Source of the DNA: Paenibacillus caui
GTDB taxonomy: Bacteria > Bacillota > Bacilli > Paenibacillales > Paenibacillaceae
Assembly: GCF_019904135.1 (NCBI RefSeq)
Contig: NZ_JAIOGQ010000019.1
Location: 32,016-96,015 of the forward strand
Direction: 5' to 3'
Length of the DNA stretch: 64,000 nucleotides
Made by a program: the position numbers and the translations under genes. Positions 51,167 through 60,445 of this stretch are shown one piece after another; the stretch's first letter is position 1; the number at the start of each line of letters is the position of its first letter. The notes under the pieces are model-generated. The model had not been told where the DNA came from, made no database searches, and saw nothing but the letters and a program-made list of their open reading frames with translations.

Positions 51167-52876
51167 TTATCGAGACACCGGTATTTTATCTTCACCGATT
51201 ACACGCATTCCCACAGCCTTATCGTTGGCGGGCAGCTCTCGGATCGAACGGAACAGCCGCTCCAGCTCTTGCCCTTGCCTTTCCTGCTCAACCGCGTCCC
51301 AACCGAGCAGCTCTTCCATAAACTTCAGAACTTGGCTCGCGTTGTCCTCCGCCTTGCTGAGCTGGAAGTAGGACCAGCCCGTACGCAGCCGGACAAAATC
51401 GACGGCCGTCACCGTCATTTCATTCTCGACCGCGTAGCTTACGAGCGCAAACAGCTCCCGTTGACCTTGCGGCAGCCCGCTTAAGCCTCTTGCTGCAAAA
51501 CGCTCCGCAATGGCCAAAGCGCCAGTGCCGTAAATATCGATCCACTCCTGCATGGCCGCATCGCTTACTCCAAGCCGGACGCCACTTTGCAACATCTCGT
51601 TCTTCCAAACCGCATATGTGCCTTTCCCCATATTTTCGCCGCCGCTGATCGTAATCTTATCAGTTGTGCAGCCCGGGAACATGCGGCCCTCCGCAGCGTG
51701 GATTCGCTGAGCGACCAGATCAACGACCTTCTCCGCCATTTTACGAAAGCCTGTCAGCTTGCCCCCCGCAATCGTGATGAGGCCGGTCGATGAATGGAAT
51801 ATTTCGTCCTTCCGCGAAAGCTCGGAGGGCCCTCTCCCCTCCTCATAAATGAGCGGCCGCAGGCCGGCCCAATGAGAGCGGACATCACCTGGAGTCAGCT
51901 GCAATGAGGGGAACATACTGTTAACGGCCCTTAGCAAATAATCGCGATCCTCCAAGGTCGTGCGTGGCGAATCGATCAATTGGTCGTAGGCCGTATCGGT
52001 CGTTCCGACATACGTGACCGAACTCCGCGGAATAACAAACACCATCCGCCCGTCGGGCGTATCGAAGTAAGCGGACTGCTTCACCGGCAGCTTCGCGGAG
52101 TCGAAGACGAGATGGACTCCCTTGGTCAAGAACAAACGCTTGCCCTGCATCGAGCCATCCAACTTGCGTACGTCGTCCACCCATGGACCTGTGGCGTTGA
52201 CAATGTGCTTCGCATGCAGCTTATAGGTACAGCCCCCTATCCGGTCACGAACCTCCACGCCGACGGCTTTCCCGTCCCGATACAGGAAACGGACCGCCTC
52301 GGCATAATTGACGGCTTGGGCTCCGCGCATCGAAGCGGTTTTCATAATATCGAGAGTTAGCCGCGCATCGTCGGTGCGATATTCGAAATAAAGGCCGGCT
52401 CCCTTCAGTCCTTCCGTCTTCAGCAGAGGCTCCAGCTCCATCGTCTTTTTTCTGCCAAGCATCTTGCGGCGTTCCTTCCACGCTACACCGGCCAGCCAAT
52501 CGTAGACATACAAGCCAATGGAGGACATCAGGTAACCGTAGGTACCGCCCTTATAAATCGGTAGCAACATCGGCGCAGGGATGACAAGGTGGGGAGCATT
52601 TTTGTATAAAATCGTACGTTCGCGACCTACCTCCTGCACCAGCTTGACGTCCCCTTGCTTCAAGTAGCGAAGCCCTCCGTGAATGAGCTTTGTCGATCGG
52701 CTGCTCGTGCCCGAGCCGAAATCATTCTTTTCGATCAGACCGACGCTCATCCCCCGCTCAGCAGCATCGAGCGCAATACCTGCCCCGGTAATGCCGCCGC
52801 CGATAATGAGAACGTCCATCACTTGCTCCTGCATACCTTGAAGCAGGTTTTGCCGGTTTCTTGCCGAAAAATTCAT
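51167..52876 (-). CDS. glpD: Aerobic glycerol-3-phosphate dehydrogenase
   Basis: A 569-residue FAD enzyme that oxidises glycerol-3-phosphate to dihydroxyacetone phosphate at the membrane, passing electrons to quinone. FAD-binding VLIIGGGITGAGIALDAAER is at residues 22-41, SSRSTKLIHGGLRYL and IVNATGPWVDDVRK follow, and the C-terminal DAO_C domain ends the protein. Start set by GGAGAAGGGGGA. It is preceded by a leader with terminator and by glpP on the same strand, so GlpP-dependent antitermination is expected. Confidence 0.95.
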   Translation of the reverse strand: MNFSARNRQNLLQGMQEQVMDVLIIGGGITGAGIALDAAERGMSVGLIEKNDFGSGTSSRSTKLIHGGLRYLKQGDVKLVQEVGRERTILYKNAPHLVIPAPMLLPIYKGGTYGYLMSSIGLYVYDWLAGVAWKERRKMLGRKKTMELEPLLKTEGLKGAGLYFEYRTDDARLTLDIMKTASMRGAQAVNYAEAVRFLYRDGKAVGVEVRDRIGGCTYKLHAKHIVNATGPWVDDVRKLDGSMQGKRLFLTKGVHLVFDSAKLPVKQSAYFDTPDGRMVFVIPRSSVTYVGTTDTAYDQLIDSPRTTLEDRDYLLRAVNSMFPSLQLTPGDVRSHWAGLRPLIYEEGRGPSELSRKDEIFHSSTGLITIAGGKLTGFRKMAEKVVDLVAQRIHAAEGRMFPGCTTDKITISGGENMGKGTYAVWKNEMLQSGVRLGVSDAAMQEWIDIYGTGALAIAERFAARGLSGLPQGQRELFALVSYAVENEMTVTAVDFVRLRTGWSYFQLSKAEDNASQVLKFMEELLGWDAVEQERQGQELERLFRSIRELPANDKAVGMRVIGEDKIPVSR

Positions 52877-52967
52877 TCCAAATCCCCCTTCTCCTTCTGA
52901 ATGAGAACACTTCTAACAAATCCTTCGAGGATGGGCGACCGGGGTTAAATGCTTACCTTTTTAATAA

Positions 52968-53050
52968 AAGAGCCCACCTTGAAACAGACACCATCCCCTT
53001 CAGGAACAAGTTAATCTGCTCCAAAGTGGGCTCTCCTCGTCTCCGCCCGC
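52968..53050 (-). promoter_or_regulatory. glpD leader: terminator/antiterminator
   Basis: On the minus strand GGCGGAGACGAGGAGAG (starting 53048) is followed by a terminator with arms AGAGCCCACTTTG / CAAGGTGGGCTCT and a T-rich tail, about 90 bases before glpD. B. subtilis glpD is controlled by GlpP, which binds the leader and prevents termination when glycerol-3-phosphate is present. The opening motif recurs at 54566-54585. Confidence 0.8.
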
Positions 53051-53079
53051 TTTGAATATTGTTTATAGGTTTGCTTTCG

Positions 53080-53634
53080 TTACCAGAGCTCGGACGAACC
53101 GACCGATACCGCAAGTGCGCCCGCTTCCAACGCTTCGTCGATTTCCTTCTGTGTCCCGACTAGCCCGCCAGCGATAATCGGCAACGGGGTTAAATTCGTC
53201 ATCTCGCGAATAATCCGCGGCATAATGCCGGGCATTACTTCAATCGCGTCCGGCAAGCTTTGCTCGACCGCTTTGATTCCTTTAACCACCGCGTTGCGAT
53301 CAATTAGAAACATGCGCTGAATCGCCATCAGATTCATATCCTTGGCAAATCGGATCAAGTTGCTTCGCGTCGAAATGATACCTGTCGGCCGTACATGCTC
53401 CACCACATAGGAAAGGCCGGTTCGGTCCGCCGCAATGCCTTCTAAGAACTCCATATGAAGAAAGACCTGTTTGCCGGAATTTCTTACCCGTTCGACCAAG
53501 TCCTTCACATTGAAGATGGTACCTGTCAACAAAAAGATGATATTCGCCTGCGACTCCAGCGCCAGATCCAGAAGTTCCGTTTTTTGCACGGCGGCGATCG
53601 TCTGATGATCGACTAAATCTACAATCGGATACAT
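53080..53634 (-). CDS. glpP: Glycerol uptake operon antiterminator GlpP
   Basis: A 184-residue RNA-binding barrel protein. LALESQANIIFLLTGTIFNV, KQVFLHMEFLEGIAADRTGL, GIISTRSNLIRFAKDMNLM, QRMFLIDRNAVVKGI and EVMPGIMPRIIREM are diagnostic of GlpP. It binds glycerol-3-phosphate and stabilises mRNA leaders of glp genes in antiterminated form. It sits between the HAD phosphatase gene and glpD, all on the minus strand. Confidence 0.93.
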   Translation of the reverse strand: MYPIVDLVDHQTIAAVQKTELLDLALESQANIIFLLTGTIFNVKDLVERVRNSGKQVFLHMEFLEGIAADRTGLSYVVEHVRPTGIISTRSNLIRFAKDMNLMAIQRMFLIDRNAVVKGIKAVEQSLPDAIEVMPGIMPRIIREMTNLTPLPIIAGGLVGTQKEIDEALEAGALAVSVGSSELW

Positions 53635-53679
53635 GGCTATCCCTCCAAGCTTTGGTAAGTCGATTATATCACGCGATGC

Positions 53680-54456
53680 TTAGAGATAAATGATGTCTTT
53701 GATGCTTGACAGAATATGATCGGGCGGATACGGACTGGCCACCGCCGCTTCCCTTGTTCCTACTCCGGTCAGAACAAGCACAGACTGCATGCCGGTATTG
53801 TAGGCCATCTTAATATCCGTATCGAGTCGATCCCCGACCATGACGCAGTCTCGGCAATCCAGCCCGATTTGCTCTACGGCTGCCATGGCCGAGATTGGTG
53901 ACGGCTTGCCGATCACGATATCGATCGGCTTCCCTGTCGCCGACTCCAGAGCAGCGATGAACGTGCCCGTATCCGGCAGTTGGCCATCCTCAAGCGGGCA
54001 TGTGCAGTCGGGGTTAGACGCGATAATAAAGGCTCCGCGTACGGCCGCTTGATATAAGCGGTTTAATTTATCGTAATTGAACTCCCTGTCCCAGGACAGC
54101 ACGACGTAATCTGGAATTGATGTGTCATAGGCGTCAAGAGGGGTAATTCCATGCTCCCGGAGTTCCTCTTTAATGGGCTCCTCGCCGATCACGTACACCT
54201 TTTCCCCCGTCTTCAACCGTTTTTGCAAATAACGGGCTACGATGAGCGAAGAGTTCAGAATCTCTCTTAAATCGGTCGGAATCCCCATTTTGGTCAATTT
54301 TTGAACATAGGATTGTCTGGTCGCAATGGGCTTGTTGGATAAAAAAACAACCTTATCCCCCCTCTCCTTCAGCGTTTGAATCGCTTCGGCCGCTCCTTCG
54401 ATCAACCGATCACCCAAATATACGGTACCATCCAAATCAAAAATATAGCCTCTCAT
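53680..54456 (-). CDS. HAD-IIA phosphatase (NagD/AraL/glycerol-phosphatase-like)
   Basis: A 258-residue HAD hydrolase with a C2 cap: motif I YIFDLDGTVYLGD, motif II VVFLSNKPIATRQSYVQKL, motif III lysine in VIGKPSPISAMAAVEQIG and motif IV VMVGDRLDTDIKMAYNTGMQ. Relatives dephosphorylate sugar phosphates, p-nitrophenyl phosphate or glycerol phosphate (the archaeal and animal PGP group). Its place between two glycerol-responsive leaders favours a glycerol-phosphate-linked role; that is inference. Confidence 0.85.
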   Translation of the reverse strand: MRGYIFDLDGTVYLGDRLIEGAAEAIQTLKERGDKVVFLSNKPIATRQSYVQKLTKMGIPTDLREILNSSLIVARYLQKRLKTGEKVYVIGEEPIKEELREHGITPLDAYDTSIPDYVVLSWDREFNYDKLNRLYQAAVRGAFIIASNPDCTCPLEDGQLPDTGTFIAALESATGKPIDIVIGKPSPISAMAAVEQIGLDCRDCVMVGDRLDTDIKMAYNTGMQSVLVLTGVGTREAAVASPYPPDHILSSIKDIIYL

Positions 54457-54500
54457 GCTGCCCTCCCTCCAAGTCTAAGCTTGACCGGCCGCGGATAAAC

Positions 54501-54585
54501 AAAAAACCCTTAGCCGCTATATGCGCACTCTCCCTGGGGAGAAGATGCGAATACGGGTAAGGGTTGATCTCTTAGTCTCCGCCTA
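54501..54585 (-). promoter_or_regulatory. Leader with terminator before the HAD gene (GlpP-like)
   Basis: Minus strand GGCGGAGACTAAGAGAT (54583 downwards) is followed by a long stem with AACCCTTA / TAAGGGTT arms and TTTTTTG, 45 bases before the HAD start. The opening motif is nearly the same as that of the glpD leader (GGCGGAGACGAGGAGAG), suggesting common control. It could also simply terminate the phosphoesterase operon upstream. Confidence 0.65.
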
Positions 54586-54658
54586 ACCGACTCGTTCGTT
54601 ATGAATGAAGTATATCGAGGAGCAAGGTCGATTGTAAATTCTTTTATAAAAAGAGAAC

Positions 54659-57600
54659 TTATTCCAGAAGCAATGCTATTTTGTCCGCCAGACGCTGCTT
54701 GGCCTCCGGCGTCACATGTGGCTCCATGGCCGGGTTATTCAGGTGCGCCAGAAAATCTTCCATATGCTTCGCCGCCTGTGCAATGGCGCCATTGGCGGCA
54801 TGATGTTCGGCCTGCTCGAGCCGGTTCGTCAGCTGCACAGCCAACGGACCTGCAAGCTCCCCGGAAGCGATGAACTGTTCGAGAAGCGCCCGGACGACAG
54901 CCAGGTTTACCTCCGTCCGAACCGCGATTTCGGCGCTAGGCTCCGAAGCGGCCCCCCTCTCGTCCTTGGCGACGATATGAAACCGGTATTCGGTATCCGG
55001 CTTGAGCCCTTCCACTGTGTAGTAGAATTGCGAATCAGATGCATAAACCGAGTCCGTCACCGTTGCATGCCATTGCCCGTCCTTGTAGACATCGTACTGG
55101 ATGCGCACGCCGTCTTCCGCCGGGGCTTTGCTCCAAGCGAGATCGATGGACGTATCCGTCACGCCTGCCGCCCGCACATTCGCGGGCGGGGATAGGACGG
55201 CTCCTGTCGTAAAGCTCCAGACGTCCGACAAGACGTGGCCGCCGTACGGATCTCTGACCTCCGCGTACCAGGAATAACGCTGCCGGCCTTCGAGTCCGCT
55301 CCAGGCCACCTCCGCCGTCCCGCCGCTCTCGACATTCCGGGCCGAGCCGATCTCCGTCCCGGTATACAATCTCGCTTCCATATAATCAGTGGCGACCCGC
55401 TTCAGCCGCGGCGTGAGCTCCATCGCGAGCGTCAGCTCGTCTTTGTCCGGGTATTCTGCCGGGTCGTAATAATTGTAATCATCCTTGTACGGCGAATACG
55501 TATTGACGTAGATCGCTCCGCTGTCCGAATCGATATGCAGCAGCTTCATATAACCCATGCCGCCCTCTTCGAAGTCCTGGTAATCGTTCAGCATCTGGTA
55601 AACTTTCCGGTCGGGAGCTCCGTCGCCGTCATCGTCCACTTCATCGGTCAGCAGCGCGCTTCCCGTGTAATGACCGCTCAATACAGCCAGCACGTTTGGA
55701 TTCTTGAGCACGACCTCCCGGTACACTTCGTTGCCGATACCCGACCTGACGCCGCTTGGCAGCAAGTAATCATGCAGGGCGATGATGGCGATCCGGTCCG
55801 GGTGCTTCGCCAGCGCTTCGTTCATCCAGGCCATGTCGTCAGCGTCGACGCCCCATCCCATATACAAGAAGATAAAATCATTGCCGTTCGCCGATATCAA
55901 GTCGTAATGGCCGCGGTTGTCCTTATACGATTCCGCATAATGCGGCTCGCCGATAAAGCGAGGCTCGCCGAAATATTTCGAATAAGTCGTATAGTCGCTG
56001 TCCGTCGTTCCGACGTCGTGGTTGCCCGCGAGCACGCCATACGGTATGCCTGCATCCTCCAGCACTTTCATGTACCGGTCCCCAGCTTCCCACTGATAGA
56101 TCGCCGTCGGCTCATTCACAATGTCGCCGGTATGGATCACATAGCGGATGTTCATCTCCTCCGCCCGTTCCTTGATCCAATTCACCTGCGATTCGTAAAT
56201 ATGCGGATACAGCTCGGAATAAAATTGCGTATCCGACATCCAAACGAGCGTGTAATCGTAATCGCCGCGCGCAGGAATCTGATCCTGGACGATGACGTTC
56301 ACCTTGCGGTCGCGCACATAATCCGCCGCGTTCACATGACCCCTCAGCACGAAATCTTCTTCGGACGACGGCACAAAATCGTCGATAGCGGTCCAGCGCT
56401 CCGTGCGATGATTCCACGCGTACAGTGTTACTTTCCTGCCGGCCAGCGACTTGCCCTCCCAACGCAACTGGACGGTATCGCTTTCGCGGATGTCGCGGTC
56501 GAACACGACCTCCATCCGCACATAAGGGAAGCTTGTCGTCGAATCGACCGTGACATAGTTGTCGTCCGAAGCCGACAACCGATCGAGCTCCTCGCCGCCG
56601 ACGGTCGTCTCGCCGCCCGGAACGCTCACCGGCGGCGGCTCCCATGCCGCAGCGTTCGTGTAGAAGCTTACCCGCTCCCGATCAGTCGCGTCGTATTTGT
56701 CTCCCTCATAGAAGGTTACGTCGAGCGAGTCGCCCATCGGATCGCTGACACGAACCTGCAGCTTCGCGTTAGCGGAAACGTTGTCCATGCCATCCGGCGG
56801 GGAAACGACTTCCGGAGCGTCCGGCGTCTCCTCAGGGATCCGGAACGTGACGGTTCGCTCACTCCGATTGCCGGCGCGATCCGTTGCTTCTAGCGTCAGC
56901 ACATGTTCGCCCGCGCTCAGTTCCGTCGAAGAGATGCGGTACGGCAGCTCGATGTCCTTGCCATCCAGGCGGGCGCGCATGCCGGCGACTCCCGACACGG
57001 TATCCGAAGCCGATGCATCGATAACGAACGCGCCTCGGTATAACTTGCCCTCCTCCACTTCCGTCTGCAGAACAGGACCCGTATTGTCCACCAGAATCCG
57101 GGCTTTCGCTTCGGAACCGTCCGGAGCCAGCACCCCGATCATATGTTCTCCGTCCGCAGCGTCGGCCGTATCCCAGCGGTAGACGAGCGACCGCAGCTTA
57201 CTCTGCGGAATGTCGAACGTGAAGTAGACCACGGGAAGGAAACGTCCATTGTCTCCCACATCGATCAATTGTTCGGGATCCGCATATTCCGCCGGCCTGA
57301 TGACCGTCCCGTCCGACAGGATGAGACGCACGTCGCGAACGTCGTAATCGTCCAGGTTCGTCTCCGGGTCGTCTTCGAAATACGGCCTTTCGCTCGACCC
57401 CGCGCGCAGCGCAATGACATTCTCTCCTTCCCGCAGTTTGGCCGCGTCGATAGGTGCAATCACCGAGTCGAAATTGTTGACGGCCTGGTCGGCCATATAC
57501 AGAATTTCTTTATCGGTGGTGATGGCATTTTTGGCATTCATGCCCTGGGCCTCGAAGACGAAATACGCCGAAGATTCAAGACCCCGATACGTATCTGTCA

Positions 57601-58696
57601 CTTTGTCGCCGTCGATGAGCAGCCGAAGTTCGTCCGCATCATGGCGGTCGGAAGACGCTTGGATTGTCGTCTCGCCGCGGACCGTTCCGCCGTCTAGCAC
57701 ATTGAGGCGGGGGTCGCTCGAATCGGACGCGAGCTGCAGGGCGAACCGTTCGCTCGTCGTCGTATGGATCCCGTCCGTCGCGACGAAATAGTAATCAAGC
57801 CGGCTTTGACCGAGCAGTTCCAGAAACCCGACATGATATCGGTATTTGAAATCGGTCTTGTCAAACGTCAGGTTGGCCGTTTGGTATTCGGTGCCATCTT
57901 CGGTTTTGTAAAAGAACGTCACCGTCTTCACCAGGCTGTCATCCCGCACCTCCGCGACCAGGTCGACGCCTTGCGCCGGATCGACTTCCGCATTCGTCAG
58001 ATTGACAATGACCGGTGCCGAACCGTCTTCGATATGGATCGGCTGCTCTGGAACTTGCCCGGCTTCCACCACTCCCGGGGTGGCGGGGTCCGTTCCTCCG
58101 CCGATCAGCGCCATCCGGTAGCTGCCATCCTCGGGGTACCGATAGAAAATGCCTTTGTCCGGTTCGGTGATTTCCGTCCCTTCATTGTAAAAAGCCGAAA
58201 CCAGCTCATGCCCGGCGTTCGTCTGGAACACGACTTCCCGCATCCGGGTGTTGGCCATGCCCCCGGAATGAATCCGCACGAGGTCGCGGCCTTCGACCAG
58301 TTCGGTTCCGTAATGCGCGTTAAAATCGGCTGCCGTCTTCTCCGTATTGTACGCATTGATGATCCACATGACGAGCGTGCCAGACGGCGGAACGACGACA
58401 TCTTCCGGTGCGAAGGACCAGATCGTGGCGCTTTCCAGATACCGGTACAATATTTTATAGTCCTTAACGTTAACTGCCCGATCCGTATTGTTATACACTT
58501 CGATAAATTCGTACCCGTCCGCATCATTCACATTGGTCGTGTCCGGTACGAGCTCCGTGATCAGAAACGGGGGAATTGCCGCCCCACCGCTCTCCGCATG
58601 CGCCATCCCGCCTCCTCCCGGCGGCACTCCCAAAGATGCGAACAGGCAAACGATCAATATAATCGCCAGGCTTTTCAACCGTTTATCGATATCCAT
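54659..58696 (-). CDS. Large secreted lamin-tail / metallophosphoesterase protein
   Basis: A 1345-residue exported protein. Signal peptide residues 1-35; lamin-tail domain about 40-165 (PFLITELVPDTTNVNDADGY; FIEVYNNTDRAVNV); beta-sandwich repeats 220-640; calcineurin-like phosphoesterase about 830-1110 with metal motifs SDTQF, HTGDIVNEP, LAGNHDVG, ALHDY and LSGHYTG; fibronectin type III about 1170-1255; helical tail. The first motif has DTQ where DxH is usual. It would hydrolyse phosphate esters outside the cell. As last gene of an ABC operon in a glycerol-phosphate region, a glycerophosphodiester or teichoic-acid-like substrate is plausible, not proven. Confidence 0.85.
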   Translation of the reverse strand: MDIDKRLKSLAIILIVCLFASLGVPPGGGGMAHAESGGAAIPPFLITELVPDTTNVNDADGYEFIEVYNNTDRAVNVKDYKILYRYLESATIWSFAPEDVVVPPSGTLVMWIINAYNTEKTAADFNAHYGTELVEGRDLVRIHSGGMANTRMREVVFQTNAGHELVSAFYNEGTEITEPDKGIFYRYPEDGSYRMALIGGGTDPATPGVVEAGQVPEQPIHIEDGSAPVIVNLTNAEVDPAQGVDLVAEVRDDSLVKTVTFFYKTEDGTEYQTANLTFDKTDFKYRYHVGFLELLGQSRLDYYFVATDGIHTTTSERFALQLASDSSDPRLNVLDGGTVRGETTIQASSDRHDADELRLLIDGDKVTDTYRGLESSAYFVFEAQGMNAKNAITTDKEILYMADQAVNNFDSVIAPIDAAKLREGENVIALRAGSSERPYFEDDPETNLDDYDVRDVRLILSDGTVIRPAEYADPEQLIDVGDNGRFLPVVYFTFDIPQSKLRSLVYRWDTADAADGEHMIGVLAPDGSEAKARILVDNTGPVLQTEVEEGKLYRGAFVIDASASDTVSGVAGMRARLDGKDIELPYRISSTELSAGEHVLTLEATDRAGNRSERTVTFRIPEETPDAPEVVSPPDGMDNVSANAKLQVRVSDPMGDSLDVTFYEGDKYDATDRERVSFYTNAAAWEPPPVSVPGGETTVGGEELDRLSASDDNYVTVDSTTSFPYVRMEVVFDRDIRESDTVQLRWEGKSLAGRKVTLYAWNHRTERWTAIDDFVPSSEEDFVLRGHVNAADYVRDRKVNVIVQDQIPARGDYDYTLVWMSDTQFYSELYPHIYESQVNWIKERAEEMNIRYVIHTGDIVNEPTAIYQWEAGDRYMKVLEDAGIPYGVLAGNHDVGTTDSDYTTYSKYFGEPRFIGEPHYAESYKDNRGHYDLISANGNDFIFLYMGWGVDADDMAWMNEALAKHPDRIAIIALHDYLLPSGVRSGIGNEVYREVVLKNPNVLAVLSGHYTGSALLTDEVDDDGDGAPDRKVYQMLNDYQDFEEGGMGYMKLLHIDSDSGAIYVNTYSPYKDDYNYYDPAEYPDKDELTLAMELTPRLKRVATDYMEARLYTGTEIGSARNVESGGTAEVAWSGLEGRQRYSWYAEVRDPYGGHVLSDVWSFTTGAVLSPPANVRAAGVTDTSIDLAWSKAPAEDGVRIQYDVYKDGQWHATVTDSVYASDSQFYYTVEGLKPDTEYRFHIVAKDERGAASEPSAEIAVRTEVNLAVVRALLEQFIASGELAGPLAVQLTNRLEQAEHHAANGAIAQAAKHMEDFLAHLNNPAMEPHVTPEAKQRLADKIALLLE

Positions 58697-58764
58697 GATA
58701 ACCTCCTTTTTGTGAATGGCAACAACAAGGTGGTATTGTATAATAATAGGGGAGCATAGCCGAA

Positions 58765-60402
58765 TCAGCTGGCGTTATAACGGTCGAACGCCGCTTGATA
58801 GATCTCCAGGTATTGATCCATTCCCATGTCTTTAACCGTCTCGACATACTTATCCCACTCGGAGAACGGCGTCGAACCGTTGATGAACTTGGCTTCCATT
58901 TCCGTAATATAGGTTTCGATGTCAGAGCCGGTCGTGCTCATAAACTCCGTTTCCTCTTGGGTGTAGTTAAAGTTGTACCAGAGCTCCTTCAACTGGTGCT
59001 GTTTTGCCTTCTCGCCGGCCTCAACGGCTTCCGGCAGTGATTCGGAGCCTTTGAACCATTTGATGTTCACGTAGCCCGGATAACTGCCCCCCATATAGCT
59101 GACGTATTTGGTCAGCGCCTGATCCATTGTAAGACCGTCCGGATTATTTTTGATGTGGTCCATAAACTCCAGCGTGCCGTCCGATTTGACCGTATAGGAT
59201 TCTCCTTCCTTGCCCATAAAGAAGAGCGTTGCGCCCTCCTCGCCGAAGAAGTAGTCCATCCAGCGGACGCTCGCTGCCGGATTCGGATTTTTATCCGTAA
59301 TCACAAAAGCCCCCGGCCAAACCATCGGCACTTTGAAATGCGTGTACAGTTGATCGCCGTGCGTCCCCTTCAATGCGCCCAATCCAATGTAGTTTTCGCC
59401 GTCAAACTGCGTGACCGGGCTCGGATTGATCGTCGAGGCGAGCTGCATATTCGCCCCTTTGGCGTACAACATTTTGCTGTCCTGCGTGAAGATATCAGGA
59501 TCGATCAAGCCCTCGCTGTATAGCTTGTGAACAAATTCCAGCACTTCTTTGAAGTTCTGGCTGGTGCGGAAGAAACGCAGTTCGTTCGTTGCCGGATCTA
59601 CGTCCACATACTTATGGCCGAGCCCGCGAGTTCCAACACCCCATGCGCCTTTAATCTGGTCAATTAACGAGCCGATGCTCGTTCCGCTGTACGGGATCTC
59701 ATCGGCTTTTCCGTTCCCGTTCAAATCGGTTTTCTTGACCGCCGTCAGAAAGTTGTAATATTCCTCGATGGTTTGCGGTTCCTTCATGCCCAACTGATCC
59801 AGCCAGTCTTTCTTGATCCACAGCGGCGCGCCGATCAGCATCGACAGGAATTCCGGATCGTAAAATGACGGCATGGAATAGATGTGGCCGTCGGGCATCG
59901 TCAACGCCTTGCGAAGCGCCGGATATTTCTCCATTAATGCCGTCAGATTCGGCGCATATTGTTCGAGCAGCTCATCCAGCCGGACGAATATGCCTTCCGC
60001 TCCGTACCGCATCAGATCGCTCGCGGGCACCCGGGCGGTAAAGAACGCATCCGGATAATCGCCGTTGGCGAGCGCCAGATTTCGCTTCTCCGTTAGAGCG
60101 TCGAACGGCACAAATTGAAAATTGATTTTCATGTTCGACATCTTTTCCATTTCCTGATAGACGAGCCGCTCTTCGAACGGAGTATTGCCATTTGTCGCCG
60201 AAAGCCCCGTAAAAAAAGTCAGCTCAAGCGGTTCCTTCATAATCGGCATTCCCGTCGGATTCAAGTTTTCGCTTGCCTCTGCCTCTTTTTTCTGCGAGCT
60301 TCCCTGCTCTTTTCCATCCCCTTGCGTGCATCCTGTGATCAAGCTTGCCGCAATGAAGAGCGAGAGCACACCCCTCGCCCATTTTCTGTGGAACTTCTTC
60401 AT
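58765..60402 (-). CDS. Extracellular solute-binding lipoprotein (LplA-like)
   Basis: A 545-residue lipoprotein: SLFIAASLITGC ends at the lipid-bearing Cys25, followed by an acidic linker. The fold is the large binding-protein type common with LplB/LplC permeases (GNTPFEERLVYQEMEKMSNM; YYNFLTAVKKTDLNGNGKAD, a calcium-like DLNGNGKADE loop). It captures an oligosaccharide or glycerol-linked ligand for the two permeases upstream. About 540 residues is normal for this subfamily. Ligand unknown. Confidence 0.88.
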   Translation of the reverse strand: MKKFHRKWARGVLSLFIAASLITGCTQGDGKEQGSSQKKEAEASENLNPTGMPIMKEPLELTFFTGLSATNGNTPFEERLVYQEMEKMSNMKINFQFVPFDALTEKRNLALANGDYPDAFFTARVPASDLMRYGAEGIFVRLDELLEQYAPNLTALMEKYPALRKALTMPDGHIYSMPSFYDPEFLSMLIGAPLWIKKDWLDQLGMKEPQTIEEYYNFLTAVKKTDLNGNGKADEIPYSGTSIGSLIDQIKGAWGVGTRGLGHKYVDVDPATNELRFFRTSQNFKEVLEFVHKLYSEGLIDPDIFTQDSKMLYAKGANMQLASTINPSPVTQFDGENYIGLGALKGTHGDQLYTHFKVPMVWPGAFVITDKNPNPAASVRWMDYFFGEEGATLFFMGKEGESYTVKSDGTLEFMDHIKNNPDGLTMDQALTKYVSYMGGSYPGYVNIKWFKGSESLPEAVEAGEKAKQHQLKELWYNFNYTQEETEFMSTTGSDIETYITEMEAKFINGSTPFSEWDKYVETVKDMGMDQYLEIYQAAFDRYNAS

Positions 60403-60445
60403 TGAATCCCCTCCTTAACACGTTCTAAATTGCTTAAAGAGGCGA

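Noticed and set aside
55235..56893. A 552-codon open frame on the plus strand
   Set aside because: It lies wholly inside the opposite-strand phosphoesterase gene, has Arg/His/Val-rich composition typical of an antisense frame in GC-rich coding DNA, and shows no family motif.
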